From Sphagnum compactum (taxonomy: Eukaryota; Bryophyta; Sphagnopsida; Sphagnales), in contig OZ234499.1 in assembly GCA_965153455.1 (NCBI GenBank), positions 17,108,271 to 17,172,270 on the forward strand: a stretch of 64,000 nt of DNA. The letters are read 5' to 3'. The position numbers and the translations under genes were made by a program. A model generated the notes under the pieces. The model ran no database searches. It saw only the letters and a list, made by a program, of their open reading frames with translations, and was not told the origin of the DNA. Shown in pieces: positions 48,653 to 60,928 of this stretch; the stretch's first letter is position 1, and every line of letters starts with the position of its first letter.

Positions 48653-50128
48653 TCACTGGATCATCTTCTGTGACTGTTGGGAAGAAGAATTAGAAGATGT
48701 AAGACTTGCTGCTGCAGCTGGGTGCTGCAGATCGGAGCTTGGGTGGTGACGGGCATCGCCGAAGCAGTAGATTTCAGTGAAGGGCATATCGAGAGATGGG
48801 TCGATGTCGAGAAGAGAAGCACCAGAGAGAGAGACTCTGTTCGTGAGCAAGTACTTGCGCAACGCGTTCTCGTCCTCGAACTCGTTCTTGTTGTACTTGC
48901 ATTCGTTCACGAAGAACCTACCCATGAAATTGGACATCTCGATGGCTTTCTCGCTGCGCGCGATCTGCCATTGTGGGTTCCATTCCCAGGGCGGTTTCTC
49001 AGGATGCCATTGGGTTCCGTAGATCGGCGCCTTCTTCCCTTCTATGGTCGACACAAAGGACTTCCCGTTGCGGTCCTTATCGATAGTCAAGACGGCGATC
49101 TCTTCCGTGAGCGCCCTGTAGCTCGCGAATGTCTCAGGGTGGATCCCTAGTCCGTGATTGTTGAACGCCAATCGTCCCACAGGAGAAGCAACCTGACAGA
49201 AAATTCCCAATATGCAAACCATAAGAGCTTCACTCGGGGAGATCAAGCTCCCAGAGAAGGAGAAGGAGGAGTGCAGGAGGAGGAAGAACTGGAACTGCAA
49301 GGTTTGTACCTCTTTGAAGAGATCGTCGCTCATGCTGCCGAACAGTCTGCTTTCCCAGCCAGCGTCCGTGAAGTGCAAGTTGATGGGGTAGTTCTCGGCG
49401 TCGAAAGCTTCCAGAATGCTACTGCTGGTTGCATTTGTTGCTGCTGCATCCTTCTTCTTTGCTGCTGCAACATGCTCTAGCAATCGCTCGAACCCCAAGC
49501 ATGTCGCCCACAATGGGAAGTAGTTCCCATTCTCGTTCTCTTCTTGCACATGCCACAAGATCCGCTCCGTAGTACGCCTGCATTGTTCAACATACAACAA
49601 CATGAAGATGATCTTCTTCCCATGCTTGAGCTTCCTCTAGCTTCTCCACTAGAGAACAGAAAAAGGGACAATGGGTTTTGCGCAAATGGGTGTGCCACAA
49701 TCGATCGATGAGCTTGCTTACATGTACAAGGATCCGGAGGGATCATCATGTTCACCAGTCGTCGTTGGGTTGTAGCTCACAGCGCCGCCAGTTAAGAAAA
49801 TCCCGTTGATTCTGTGCAGGATGTAGTCAAGCTCATCGTCCGTCGAGTCGTAGAAGACGGGTACAACACGAGCTCCGCCCGCTTGGATCCAGCGCACGTT
49901 TGAAGTCACGATGGACTGCTTCCCGTAATGCAAGCACGCCGGTTCCGGCAGCGTCAGAACCCCGATGATGGGTCGATCGGTGCTGATGATCTTCTGCTGC
50001 TTCTTGGCTCCTTTCTCGTACACCCAGGAAGAAGACTCCACAACCCGAGCTGCTACCACGAGAATCTCCAGCATCACCAACAACAACAACACGACCACCC
50101 TCATGTTCATCATCCTCCGCTTCATCAT
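48653..50128 (-). CDS. GGH: Gamma-glutamyl hydrolase (folate gamma-glutamyl hydrolase)
   Basis: Three exons, 50128-49722, 49577-49310 and 49192-48653, encode 404 residues. A signal peptide (MMKRRMMNMRVVVLLLLVML and onward) precedes the peptidase C26 / class I glutamine amidotransferase-like domain. Landmarks are RPIIGVLTLPEPA, SYVTS-like SIVTSNVRWIQAGGARVVPV, INGIFLTGGAVSYNPTTTG, nucleophile Cys162 in YFPLWATCLGFE, NNHGLGIHPE, and His288 in YGTQWHPEKPPWEW. The enzyme trims glutamates from folate polyglutamates, in plants mainly in the vacuole or outside the cell. The usual C-terminal end (FTEIYCF) is followed by about 35 extra Ser/Gln/Ala-rich residues, making it longer than the roughly 350 residues of angiosperm forms. 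The ATG at 50128 is the first in frame; the GTG two codons before it is not a start. Its context is part of the 64-bp leader repeat. Confidence 0.94.
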
Positions 50129-50315
50129 CTTCACAAATGGGTATCGTATTTTCTGCTCGCCAAGTCGATGAATCAGAAAACTAAACCATCATCTTCACAA
50201 ATGGGTATCGTATTTTCTGCTCGCCAAGTCGATCAACCTGAAAACTAAACCATCATCTTCACGAATGGGTATCTTCGTTTCTGCTCGCCAAGTCGATCAA
50301 CCTGAAAACTAAACC
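50123..50315 (-). repeat. Three-copy 64-bp tandem repeat over the GGH start and leader
   Basis: CATCATCTTCAC on the plus strand starts copies at 50123, 50187 and 50251 (exactly 64 bp apart). Each continues (A/G)AATGGGTATC and TGCTCGCCAAGTCGAT. The first copy contains the GGH initiation codon; the other two lie upstream of it on the coding strand. Confidence 0.92.
50181..50256 (-). promoter_or_regulatory. Two identical mini-uORFs (Met-Met-Val-stop) in the GGH leader
   Basis: On the minus strand ATGATGGTTTAG occurs at 50192-50181 and 50256-50245, once in each upstream copy of the 64-bp repeat. The surrounding GTGAAGATGATG is the same as at the real start, so initiation context is copied. If the transcript begins upstream of 50256, ribosomes meet both mini-ORFs before the GGH start. 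Transcription start is unknown. Confidence 0.55.
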
Positions 50316-51360
50316 ACAAGAACAACAAGAACAAGGACAAGAACAAGCTGCTGCTGTTGCACGATTGACATGAGCAAGAAAGCTGTGATGAGAAAACTGA
50401 TGAGAAAACTGGACACAAGGAGCTTTGATCCTCACTCACATATGATCGATCTTTCCTGAATTTTATGTGGGATTTGTGCAGAGCTTTGTGAAGATTTCTG
50501 TAGAAAAAAGATTCGTGATGATCATAGAAAAAACATAGAAATTTTTATAAAAAAAAAATCTTCATCTACTAGTGGACAATCTGCACTGTTTCTGCAGTTT
50601 TTTTTTTTTTTTGGGTGAGTGAATTTGGTCACCATCTTTCGGCAGATACATTAGTTTTGTGCATCATATCCGTCTGCACAGACAGGCAACTTGCATGTTT
50701 TTTGACTGGCAACATATATATATTTACATAGCCAAAAACATACTATCAAAAATGAAAAGTGCTAAAATCAAGTGGTTTTCTGAGATCTTCAATAGCCATA
50801 AATAGACCAAAATTTAAGAACAACCGGCAAATTTCTAGTCATGGTTCAAGTATGTTAGCCAAAAACATTAAAGGACGTTTAAAAGAAAATTCCACTTTCG
50901 TATGTAGCTTGTACCCCAATTCGGCTAAATATTTCCTATGGATCATCGAGATTTTGGCTATACAAAAAAAATACAAACAAACACTGCTGTGCGTGCATGC
51001 ATGCATGCAAAGCGACAAGAGAGACGGGCCCAAAGCGAGCGATCGAGCGATCGAGAGAGCGAGCGCACTTTGTGTGACGTTTGCAAATTTGGACTGGAGC
51101 AAGAATGTGGTGAAGACGCGGCGGGACGAGCCCGGGTGTCGACGATCCTTTCTTTCTGTCTCCTCGTCGAGAGAGAGAGATATTTGCGCACCGCACTGCA
51201 CCGCTTCCACGAAATGCTGCTTTTTGCAACTTCGTTCTCCACCTCCCGATCTGTTGCTGCTGCGTCTTCCCCGAATTTGCAACTATTCAAGAAGCAAAGC
51301 AAAGCAAAGAAAAAGAAATACATCAATTTCCACGTCAACAATTTCTTAGCAGTAAGCTAA
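50316..51360. other. GGH upstream region with a GC-richer block
   Basis: Upstream of GGH on its coding strand. About 50990-51345 is GC-richer, with GCATGCATGCATGC and GAGCGATCGAGCGATCGAGAG runs. Open frames overlap here on both strands (up to 196 codons on plus, 147 on minus) but none shows a domain. It may be a promoter of GGH or of an unseen transcript. Confidence 0.4.
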
Positions 51361-53029
51361 GCTACTTGGATTCTTCCCTACAATTTTTCCATTAATTTTT
51401 CCATTCAAAATAAAATAAAATTGAAAACTAAAATTCATCAACAATTATTTCTATCCAGAATAATTCGTCAATACTTTCCTTTTCCATTCGTGGAATATTT
51501 TCTTTGATCTTTCTTTCGGTAGATTCTTCCACTCTTTCATCATTTCTTCCATTGTCAATCAAATCTGTTGACTTATTTATGTATTTATTTATTTATTAGT
51601 CGTATATGTGCCTTTTTCTTTTATAAATGGGTCTTGTGGTATAGCCATAGTGGCCTCATCCAGAAAATAATTTAGCCAAATTTGGTTACAAACCAGATAT
51701 GAAAGTTGAAAAAAACCAGCATCCTTCTATATTCTTGGCTACCAAGTTTGATCTTTCAGAATTTTTTTTGTTTTTGATAATCTGACAAATTTGGGTCATT
51801 TTTTCTGTGAAAATTCCTTTGTACAGGTAGGTTAAAAACCATATTTTCCAGGTAAAAACTCGGCAAAATTTTGCCAATAAAAAAAAGCACATGCACTTAC
51901 ATACATAATGAATTCTGATGAAACAAATGTCTTTCTTATGCAATAACATCAAATTTAATTAAACAAAATTGGTTTATTTAAGTTTTTTTTTTTTTTTTTT
52001 TTCCCACAATGATTCTTGATTTGAATTGTTCCATTTTTCATAATTGTTCTTCAACCCATCCATCATCAACAAACACCAAATTTACTCAAATTTTTAAAGA
52101 AATTTTCTTGGCACCACTGAAGATCTCTTGGCACTTAGACTGATGGGTTGGGAGGGGAAATGTTTTTCCTTAAATTTTAGATGTAGGGGTTTGTTTTTTC
52201 TTTTTTTTTATTTCAATTTTCGGATGTGGCAACAGGTGATGAAAGTCCCAAGCATTGATTGATTTTTTTCAACAACTTTTGTAAGTTTTTCAACCAAAAA
52301 AACACAGAATTTTTTTTTCTACTGTAAATTTGACTAATTTTGCTAATGTATTTAGAAACATTTACCAAATTTTCCATATCACCAAATTGAACCAAAAAAA
52401 AAAAACCCTCGTCCCAAGCTATACTTAATTGGCAACATTTTTTTTTTAAAAAAAGGAAAAAAATGACAATAAGCTGGGCCTCAAAACTAAAAAAACTGTA
52501 TCCAAATGATATTGTGTTTAGATTTCATTATAGAGTGTATTAGCTTAAGGGATTTAGGTGTATTTTTTTATGAGGATTTTTGAAAGATGATGATATTTTG
52601 GCTTGTGTTGAAACTTGAGATTAGTTATTATAGAGTTATAATAATATCTTTAAGGATTTTGGTTTTGTTTTAAAGGATTTTTTTTGAAGATTATATTTTT
52701 TGCATGCTGAAATATTTGAATTTCCATAATTAAATTTTTTTTTTTTTTTTGGCCTTAAGATACTTGTTAATGTAAATGGCAAGGCCACAATGTGACACAC
52801 CCCCTTGTTTATTTTAATACCATCATCTTCTTCTTCTTCTCCTCCCTCCTGGCACCACGCACACCACACATGTTCCAACCATCACCGCTGCCCATACCCA
52901 GTAATCCCCGAAGATGAATGCCTGGTGGACATGTGTGGGGTTCGGGAGATGATGAATCAAAGCAGCCAATCTCAAATACATGATTTTTGTCGGAACTTAT
53001 CATCATCAGCACCTTCCTTCTTCTTCTTC
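51361..53029. other. AT-rich intergenic DNA, no gene seen
   Basis: Many A and T homopolymer runs and no supported gene. A CTTCTTCTTCTT tract lies near 52827 and another near 53019, leading into the next array. Confidence 0.55.
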
Positions 53030-53345
53030 TTCTTGCACATCATCAAAATCCCTAAACCCTAAGCTCTAAATGTCAACATCCTAAAACCCTACACCCTGAA
53101 CCCTGTGTTGTGAACATACCAAAAACCCTAAACATTTTCTTCTTGCACATCATCAAAATCCTGACCCCCTAAGCTCTAAACTTTAACATCCTAAACCCTA
53201 AACCTGTGTTGCGAACATACCAAAATCCCCAAACATTTTCTTCTTGCACATCATCAAAATCCTAAACCCTAAGCTCTAAACTTCAACATCCTACACCCTG
53301 AACCTGTGTTGTGAACATACCCAAAACCCTAAACATTTTCTTCTT
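53030..53345 (+). repeat. Tandem array with AAACCCTA words
   Basis: Three units start with TTCTTGCACATCATCAAAAT near 53030, 53140 and 53241, and a fourth is cut off at 53341 (TTCTTGCGC). Each has CCTAAGCTCTAAA, CATCCTA..ACCCT, TGTTGTGAACATACC and CCCTAAACATTTTC. The AAACCCTA telobox word is repeated within each roughly 101-110-bp unit. Confidence 0.85.
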
Positions 53346-56300
53346 GCGCTTCTAGCAGTTACCTTTTTTTTTTCCAAACTTTTCATATAAAGTTCAAATG
53401 TGTGCATAATTTGTATAAGTGCCATAATTAATGCAATGATAACCATTTGCACAAAAGAACGTCCTCACATCAAATAAAGATTGAAAACCCCTATTTCACT
53501 AAAAGAAATCTTGTCCATTTCAATCGTATAGTTATGACTATAGATGAAATTATTGTCCAAATCAACTACTTTTATGACCTATAGCTAAGTTAGTCCTATG
53601 TGTAATTTTAGTTGCAAATGTGTGTAGTCATATATGCAACTATAGTGTTGATATGACCAAATGAAAAATATATATGGTCAACATATTATTGTTGACCAAC
53701 CAAACATGACTATTACATGTTTGGATGGAACACTAAAATGAAAGTGCATTTTTTCATCCAATATTGAATGGATCCTTGGATGGATGAAAACTTAATTGCT
53801 TTTACAATTGGTCATAGTTGTTTTGACGACTAGGGCCCAATAAATTTTCCATTTACAATACCTTGATGATTAAAACATATGTGGCATCTTTGGAATTTTA
53901 ATATTTATGTGATTATCAAAATGTGATCAATATATTATCCATTTATAATAATTATATGTGAATTAATTAAAATTATGATATATTATAATCAGTTTTTTTG
54001 GGGTGAAATTTTGCCAAAATGTGAAAAGTAAAAAAATTAAAAGAATATCTTATCATAGATTCTTTGAAAATTTGAAAAATATCGTCAAAAAAGTAGAGGT
54101 TTTGAGTTGGTTTCATCATATTTAAAAGCCCTGTTCTTGTGAATTGCTAAATAAAAGCAAGAATACAAAAACATTCTACTACCTTGCTTGTCCTAGTACC
54201 ATTTAATTTGCTTAATCTTTCTTGGGATGTTAGCCAATGGGTGCTACATAAGAAAATTGAAAAAAAAATCATTGAGTATAATCACATTTTATGATTTTTA
54301 AAAATGAAATCAAATACTAAAATGTGGGAGATAAATTATTCATTTATTTATTATTTAGAATTAGTTGTAAAATACTTTCCATTTAAAAATCATGTGTTTG
54401 AATTTTTTTCTTAATGAGTCGTCATCGAAATGTAATTCAAAAAAATTTAATTCAAGTTAATGTACATTTTTGGAAAAAAATAAATTTAATTGTGTACATC
54501 ATTGAAATTATTTTAACAATAGACTTTTAATTTTTCTATTTGGGGAAAACCAATAAAAAATGAAGTATCAAAAATTGATGTTTGTGCAATGTTTAAAATC
54601 AAGTATGGGCTAAATAGAATGCATCTTATTATATTTTCAAATCAAGTGGGGTGATTTGATGGCAAATGAATTGATATCCATCCTTGGGGTTTAGATATCA
54701 AACCTCGTAGGTGACATAGTTATGATCAATGATGATATGTTGACCATATATACTTTACATAATCATGTTACTTAACTTTGGTGCCTACCTAGGCCCATTT
54801 AGGTACCTAGATTAGGTGGCCTACCTAGTTACCTATACCTTACATAGGTATGTTACTTAACCAAGGTGCCCACCTAGGCCTGTTTAGGTACCTAGATTAA
54901 ATGGCCTACCTAATTGCATAAATTAAGTTTTTAGCCTAGCTTAGGTAGTGATACATGTCAACAATTCATAGTATGAAAAACTATGAAATTATTGACAATA
55001 TGAATTATGAAATTACATTATTTTTATAAATAAAAATTATTTGCCTAAAAATTGAACCATCTAATATATGTAAGTTTGAAATATTATATTAAATGATTTA
55101 AATTTAATTGTTTTTTTAATTTGCCCAATATTTTATGTAATATGTGTAGTTGCATAGTCCTACGACTAATCCATGGATGAAAAATCCTTGTAGTTGCAAG
55201 CGGTATGTGACTATTGGTGTGACTATATAAGCCACGTGGAATTTTTTTTGTGATTAGTTGTCTTTTGCAACTTGTCCAAGATGATTACATGGTTTGTAGT
55301 TGCACATGTGTGCTATGATTAAAATTTTGTCTTTTGCAATTAAAATTGTAATGGTTTATTTCCAAAATTTTAAAATTGTTTTCAAAGGTGGGCCTTATGT
55401 GCTCGGCACCTCTTGTTTGTAGATGGTGGGTTTTGCATACTTTTCAAAAGTAGGGGTTTAGAATCTCTACCTAGAAGACACTACGAAGAGGTAAATTCAA
55501 ATCAAAAAAATAAAATTTGGTTGTTAAAACATTATTGTTGCTAAGGATGATAGGAGGGATGTCCTTTGCCTAGGGCAACTCTCATTGGAACATGTAAACA
55601 AATTTGGGAATTCAATGTGGAACAAATTTGAAAGTTCAATTTGGAACAACATTGGGAGTGTGAGTGGACATTGGGAATACAACATATTTAGATGTGATTT
55701 AGAATTTGTAAAAACATTCTTAGGGACATGAGTGGAAGTTGTGGGAGAATTTCAACAATGTGTGAAAACAAATTACATATGTAAGATTTTAAAACAAATA
55801 TGAAGAATCATGGGGATAATGCTAATCATGTTTTAAATATTATTTTGTCATATTGTTTTTCAATTCAAACACTTTGATTAATGAAGTAAGTGAAATTGGA
55901 CAAAGTTATAATTTTTTTATCCGATATCAAAAATAAAAAAACACATTGTTGAAGGAAAGGAATAAAAACTCCAAACTTCAAGTCTAATTTTTTGAAACCA
56001 TTTTTTTCATACATTATAGAATTGTAGTATTTTGTTTGAATATGTTTATTCTACTCAAATAGTTTATTAATGCATAACCTAGATGCATGAATAGCCTTGG
56101 AAGGCCCCTTAAAAAACTTGATGATATGGAAATCTTATGTTACAATTTTAAAGCACAAATCTTTCCCTAACTTTTCAAATCACGAATATTGTAAATTCAC
56201 ATGGATGAATTACATCATAATTAGGTTCAACAATTAACTTTGTGATAATATTTGAATAACTTTTCATTTGGCCATGAACCTAATATAATAGGTTTCAAGT

Positions 56301-59300
56301 AAAACCTTAAGGTGAAAGCACACTCTAGTGACCCCTTTTGGGGCACTTTTGGGTTTAATATTATAATACATACAATATGATTGTTCCACAAGTATGGTAC
56401 ATTTAATTTTGGGTATCAATTTTGGTTTTTGGGCCTTATAATTTTTTTTAACAAATATTATATATTGAAGGATCCATGGGTATATTTATAGTAATCATTC
56501 GTATAATGGGGCCACTATTGCATTTTGACTGTAGTAAAATTAAAGTTTCATTAGTCGTTAAAATAATCAATTTTAATCAAATTTGAAATATAGTCCATCT
56601 AGTTATGCTTGTCATCTTCCATAGGAATGTGATTACTTGTGAAAATTTCAATTTACCACACATTTATCGCATCTTTGTTAGAAAACTTGGCGTTTTATGT
56701 TTAGGTTCTTATGACCTAGACTTGAATTGGTTGATATTTTGATGAAATTGAAACAAGAATTAGATCATGGAACTAGCCTAAAGTAGTTAAAACCACATCC
56801 AAAACTTAAATTGGAACCATGGAAAAAATCTTGGGTTTAAACATGTAATTAAGAGCCAAAAATATTACTTTGGAAAAGGACTACAAGTCCCTTTTCCCAA
56901 AAATAACTTTTACATGCAAATGAATTTTTGAATGAATTTTCTCGTAACTTGTTCAAAAAAATATTTAAAATTTCCCCAATGCATCACATTTTTTTGTTAG
57001 TCATTATTGAATAAATATGAATTTATAAAAGTGTGTAGATTCTTTACATATTCAATTTTTCATCTTGAAAAATTTTCAAAATTTTAAATCATCACCAAAA
57101 ATTAAATTTCCACATTTTTTAGTTTTATTATAAATTAAGTTATATATATTTTTAATACATCATGTACATTATAACCCATTTATATGTGGTAACTTGGACT
57201 TTTGAAGCTTTGAAATTCTGAAGCAATTTTGAAACATTTTTTGAAATTTTAAAGTTTTAAATTCCACATGTTTAAAATTATGAGTGCTTTCTGAGTGTGG
57301 CTAATATTTTTCTATCATTTATATTTTCTTCTATGAAATTTTTAATATTATATGAGTCCTTTTGATAGTCCTTTGCAAAATTAACTCCATTTAACACAAG
57401 AGGTGTACATTTTCAAATGTCCTAAATTAAAACCAAAACTTAAAATTAAATTAAATGAATTTTTATTCTAAGGTCCTTGACATTCATATGAGGGGAAAAG
57501 GATTAATTTGCCATGATTACTATGATTTTAAATGGTATTAAGAAAATAAATGTTTGATTTTGACTGATTATGTTTAACATCTAATGCCCTTTTTGGCTCA
57601 TAGTTACATGTTTTGACCTTCTTGAATACAAGTTTAAGGTTTTTAGGTAGATAAATTGAACTTTTTTGAAAGTTACATTAATTGTAGAACTTTGCATCTA
57701 TAAGATCTTGTTTAAAATTTTGTTGTAAAACATTCTACATGTATAATCAAAGTAATCTTGCAAAATGTGTGATGTAAGTTGCATATAGATAATCAACATA
57801 TGAGAGCATATATGTGTTGATCATGTACATCATCCGTGTAGAATGTGTTAAAGCAAATCACACTTTTAAGAAACTACATGAGGATTTCAAAGGTCTATTT
57901 CTACCATAATCAACAATTGAACTTATGTTGGATCCAAGTTTGTTTCTACAATTTAATCTATTAGTTACATTACATTGGTTACAATTTGTTTCTAATTGCA
58001 TTTCCTTGTCAACTCTCTAGGTCACCATGGTTTTGTGTTTTTGTAGTGTTTTTTTCTTTTCATTTTGACTTAGGAAAATTGTAAACCCTATTTTGGTTTT
58101 CTCAATCATAAGAATTCTTTAATTGTATATGTGTGTCCTCAGCCTTAGATTCTTTCTCTTTCTCTTTGGTTCTTTGTTCATTTTGTGTTTACACTTTGTT
58201 AGTTGTGGGCTTTGACCATAAATAACCTTGGGGCCAAAATAAAACTACCCTAAACAATTGTTGTTGCAATGCAAAGTTACGTTTGTTTTTATAAATAATT
58301 TTCAGGAAGTTCTCATGTGTATTGTAAGTGTGTGGGATTGTGAAGCGATGTTGAAGCTGCAAATCAATGCTTCACAGAGACAAAGGAACGCATACTACCA
58401 AGTAGCAAAGGCCAAGCTAGTGAAGCCTAGTCTTTGCACAAAGGCAAGTTGGCTTGCTTTTCAAGCTAAAATTATGAATAATAATCTTGCTTGGAACGAA
58501 TAACAATTAATTGTTGTTCGTGCGTGTTGTAGAGAAAAAAAAACTTATTGGGAAGCAATGGACATCGGTCTTTCTCTTCAAATTTGTAAATAATTTTATA
58601 TTTTGTTTTCAATTTCATGTTTCCAATTTTGGGGTTCTCTTTAGTTAGAGCTGTTAGACATTTCACAAAATGTACTGTTATTGTAGAATTTGGGAGACGC
58701 CTAACTAATGAGGAAACAAAACAAACAAATGCAAAAGGTGTCAAACATTTTTTTGAAAGATGTATAACAAAGAGAGTCAAAGTAGATCTAGATGACAAAG
58801 AGCGGTCCTTAGGAAACGATTGTGAGGATGATCTTTAATTATTGAAAATGATCCACATGTCTAGTTACTTAGGTAGTTGTAGGTAGCTATTTTGCAACAA
58901 AATTGTTTTGATTTATTTTCAAAGATTTTGATGATTAGTTTATCAAAACATTGTCAACCATGGATGACTTTTGCATTTTTTTCGGTCACTATTTCTAAGT
59001 CTTGTTGATGAACCATGTTAAGCAATTGAAAAATTCAAGTGTCACGAGACTAAATAATTTGTGTGAAAAATTTATCATAATTTGTGATAAACATTCGAGA
59101 GAGCCTAAACAAATTTAATTATAGCCTAGAAAAAGAGTCAAAGGAAGGAAATGTCACAATTTTACGATCAAATGTGCAAGAAATGTGTGATAAATGTGTG
59201 ACACATGCATGACAATATGTGATTGAATATTGTTCCTAACATAAAACAAGCATTGTGAATTTTCATGATATTCCTAAATAAATCAATTAGGAACACTAGC

Positions 59301-60880
59301 GCAGATTGTATGGTCAAAAAGATGTTGAAATTAAGTTTGTTACAATGTTAAAAAAGGTGTGAGATAACAATGTTGGGGATATTATGTAACTATGTTGTTT
59401 TTTCAACATGTTTTTTTTTGACACATTTGTACCTAAAGATATTTTAAACATAACATGTTACCCATGTGATTTTGTCATATTATCACTAAGAAGGAACCTT
59501 GAACTCATGTTGAATATGTTAAAAACACATGAGAAACACAACACAAATGTGTTGAAAATTCAAGTAGTGGAAGCTCATCAGCAGACTTATGAAGAGCAGA
59601 AAGGTGCAGATGTGTGCTCATTTCACATTCGTTACATGTGTGGTACGTGTTATCGTGTTATTTATGCCTGCACCCCATATTTCTTGGTTGAGTTGAAATG
59701 CTGCATCTTCTCAGTCAATGTCACATTCTAGAAACAAATGGCAACCACCTGTGAAAACATGGAAGGTAGCAGCAGCTAATGGGTTTTCACTGGGATTGAT
59801 ATGAGACAACACTCTGTTAGGTAATGGATTTTCACTAGACTTGACATTACACAACACTCTCTGGAATGTGCACAGGATTCAAGCTTCTGGACTTTGCAAG
59901 AATGACATGATATATAGTTCTCACTGATCCAGCTGCTCTAAAGTATTTCCCAAGAAATCAAGACTTCAAGCTGAATCAAGTGATTGATAGAATGATGTTA
60001 GACTTGCTGTGACTCGGTTTAGAAACAAAGGTGGTGGTAGCTATATTTCCTCAATCTCCAGAAAAATGCAGCCAATTGACCACATAATTTCAAACTGCAG
60101 CAATTGTAATATCCAAGTGACTAACTTTCTCAAGAAGAAGCTGATCTGGGCAAGCTTTCTTATGGGTCTGTATACAACTTACAGATTCAGTGAGAAAATC
60201 ATCTTGGCATGGAAGTTTTGTGCCAAACCAAGATCATCACAAATGTTGATTCAAACAGTCAATTTACAATTGGTGAGAATTAGATTTATTGGGCTTAAGA
60301 TCCAGATGCACAGAATGTTCCAGTCCAGAAGCTGTGTTACTGGAACTTTCAGTGATCATTGATAGTTTTCATCTACTAGAGCTTCTATGTCTTCACCATC
60401 TTTTTTTGTTCTGAAGACTTTCAAGGAGATGCAGAGCTCTTCTTTGGTTACTTACAGTTGATCTGAATGGAACTGTGAAGCTTGTGTCATTGCATCTAGA
60501 GAGACCTACTTCTGGAAGCTACTGCAGCAGCTGCAAGTGAGTGTACATGGTTGACTCCTAGCGTGATGATGATCAAGAGATCTTGAGAAGAATAAAGTTG
60601 AGAGAATTTTATTCAAAAAGCAGAACTGCTGCTTCAACACAATTACAAGCGTGCAGAGATATATTTGTAGTTACTCCACGAAGAATGGCCAAGCACTGAA
60701 TGAAACGAGCTGCCGAGTTCCGACTACCTTGATCACATTTCCACTCAAAAATACACACACACGCACACAAATACGCTACAATTTCATAAGTTCGTGATCA
60801 GGTTTTGAAGAAAATTTCCGCCCATGAGTGCAGTTAGAAAAGATCTGAAACGAGCTGCAAATCACACCTGCAGTCAGTCT
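53346..60880. other. Long intergenic stretch, no gene supported
   Basis: Mostly AT-rich. A two-copy 85-bp direct repeat lies at about 54751-54915. Words of the type TAGTTGCAA, ACTATA and GTCATATATGCAACTATAG recur between 53.5 and 55.4 kb without a clear unit. About 59.55-60.88 kb is less AT-rich, with open frames up to 117 codons; no family was recognised, and the last part may be the 3' UTR of the Ser/Pro-rich gene. A CA-rich tract lies near 60753-60770. Confidence 0.5.
54751..54915 (+). repeat. Two-copy direct repeat, 85-bp spacing, TACCTAGG-rich
   Basis: TACTTTACATAATCATGTTA at 54751 and TACCTTACATAGGTATGTTA at 54836 open two copies that continue GGTGCCTACCTAGGCC, TTTAGGTACCTAGATTA and GGCCTACCTA. 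The copies are clearly diverged but collinear. Confidence 0.8.
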
Positions 60881-60928
60881 CCATGAGTTCATCGAGGATG
60901 ATGCATGGAGAGCTTGGGAGCCTGATCC

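Noticed and set aside
50759-51349. Plus-strand open frame of 196 codons, with a 147-codon frame opposite
   Set aside because: Both strands are open over the same GC-richer block and neither product resembles a known protein or has a convincing composition.
59408-60362. Open frames of 107 and 117 codons in a less AT-rich stretch
   Set aside because: No family resemblance, no splice partners that improve them, and composition not clearly coding; left as intergenic.
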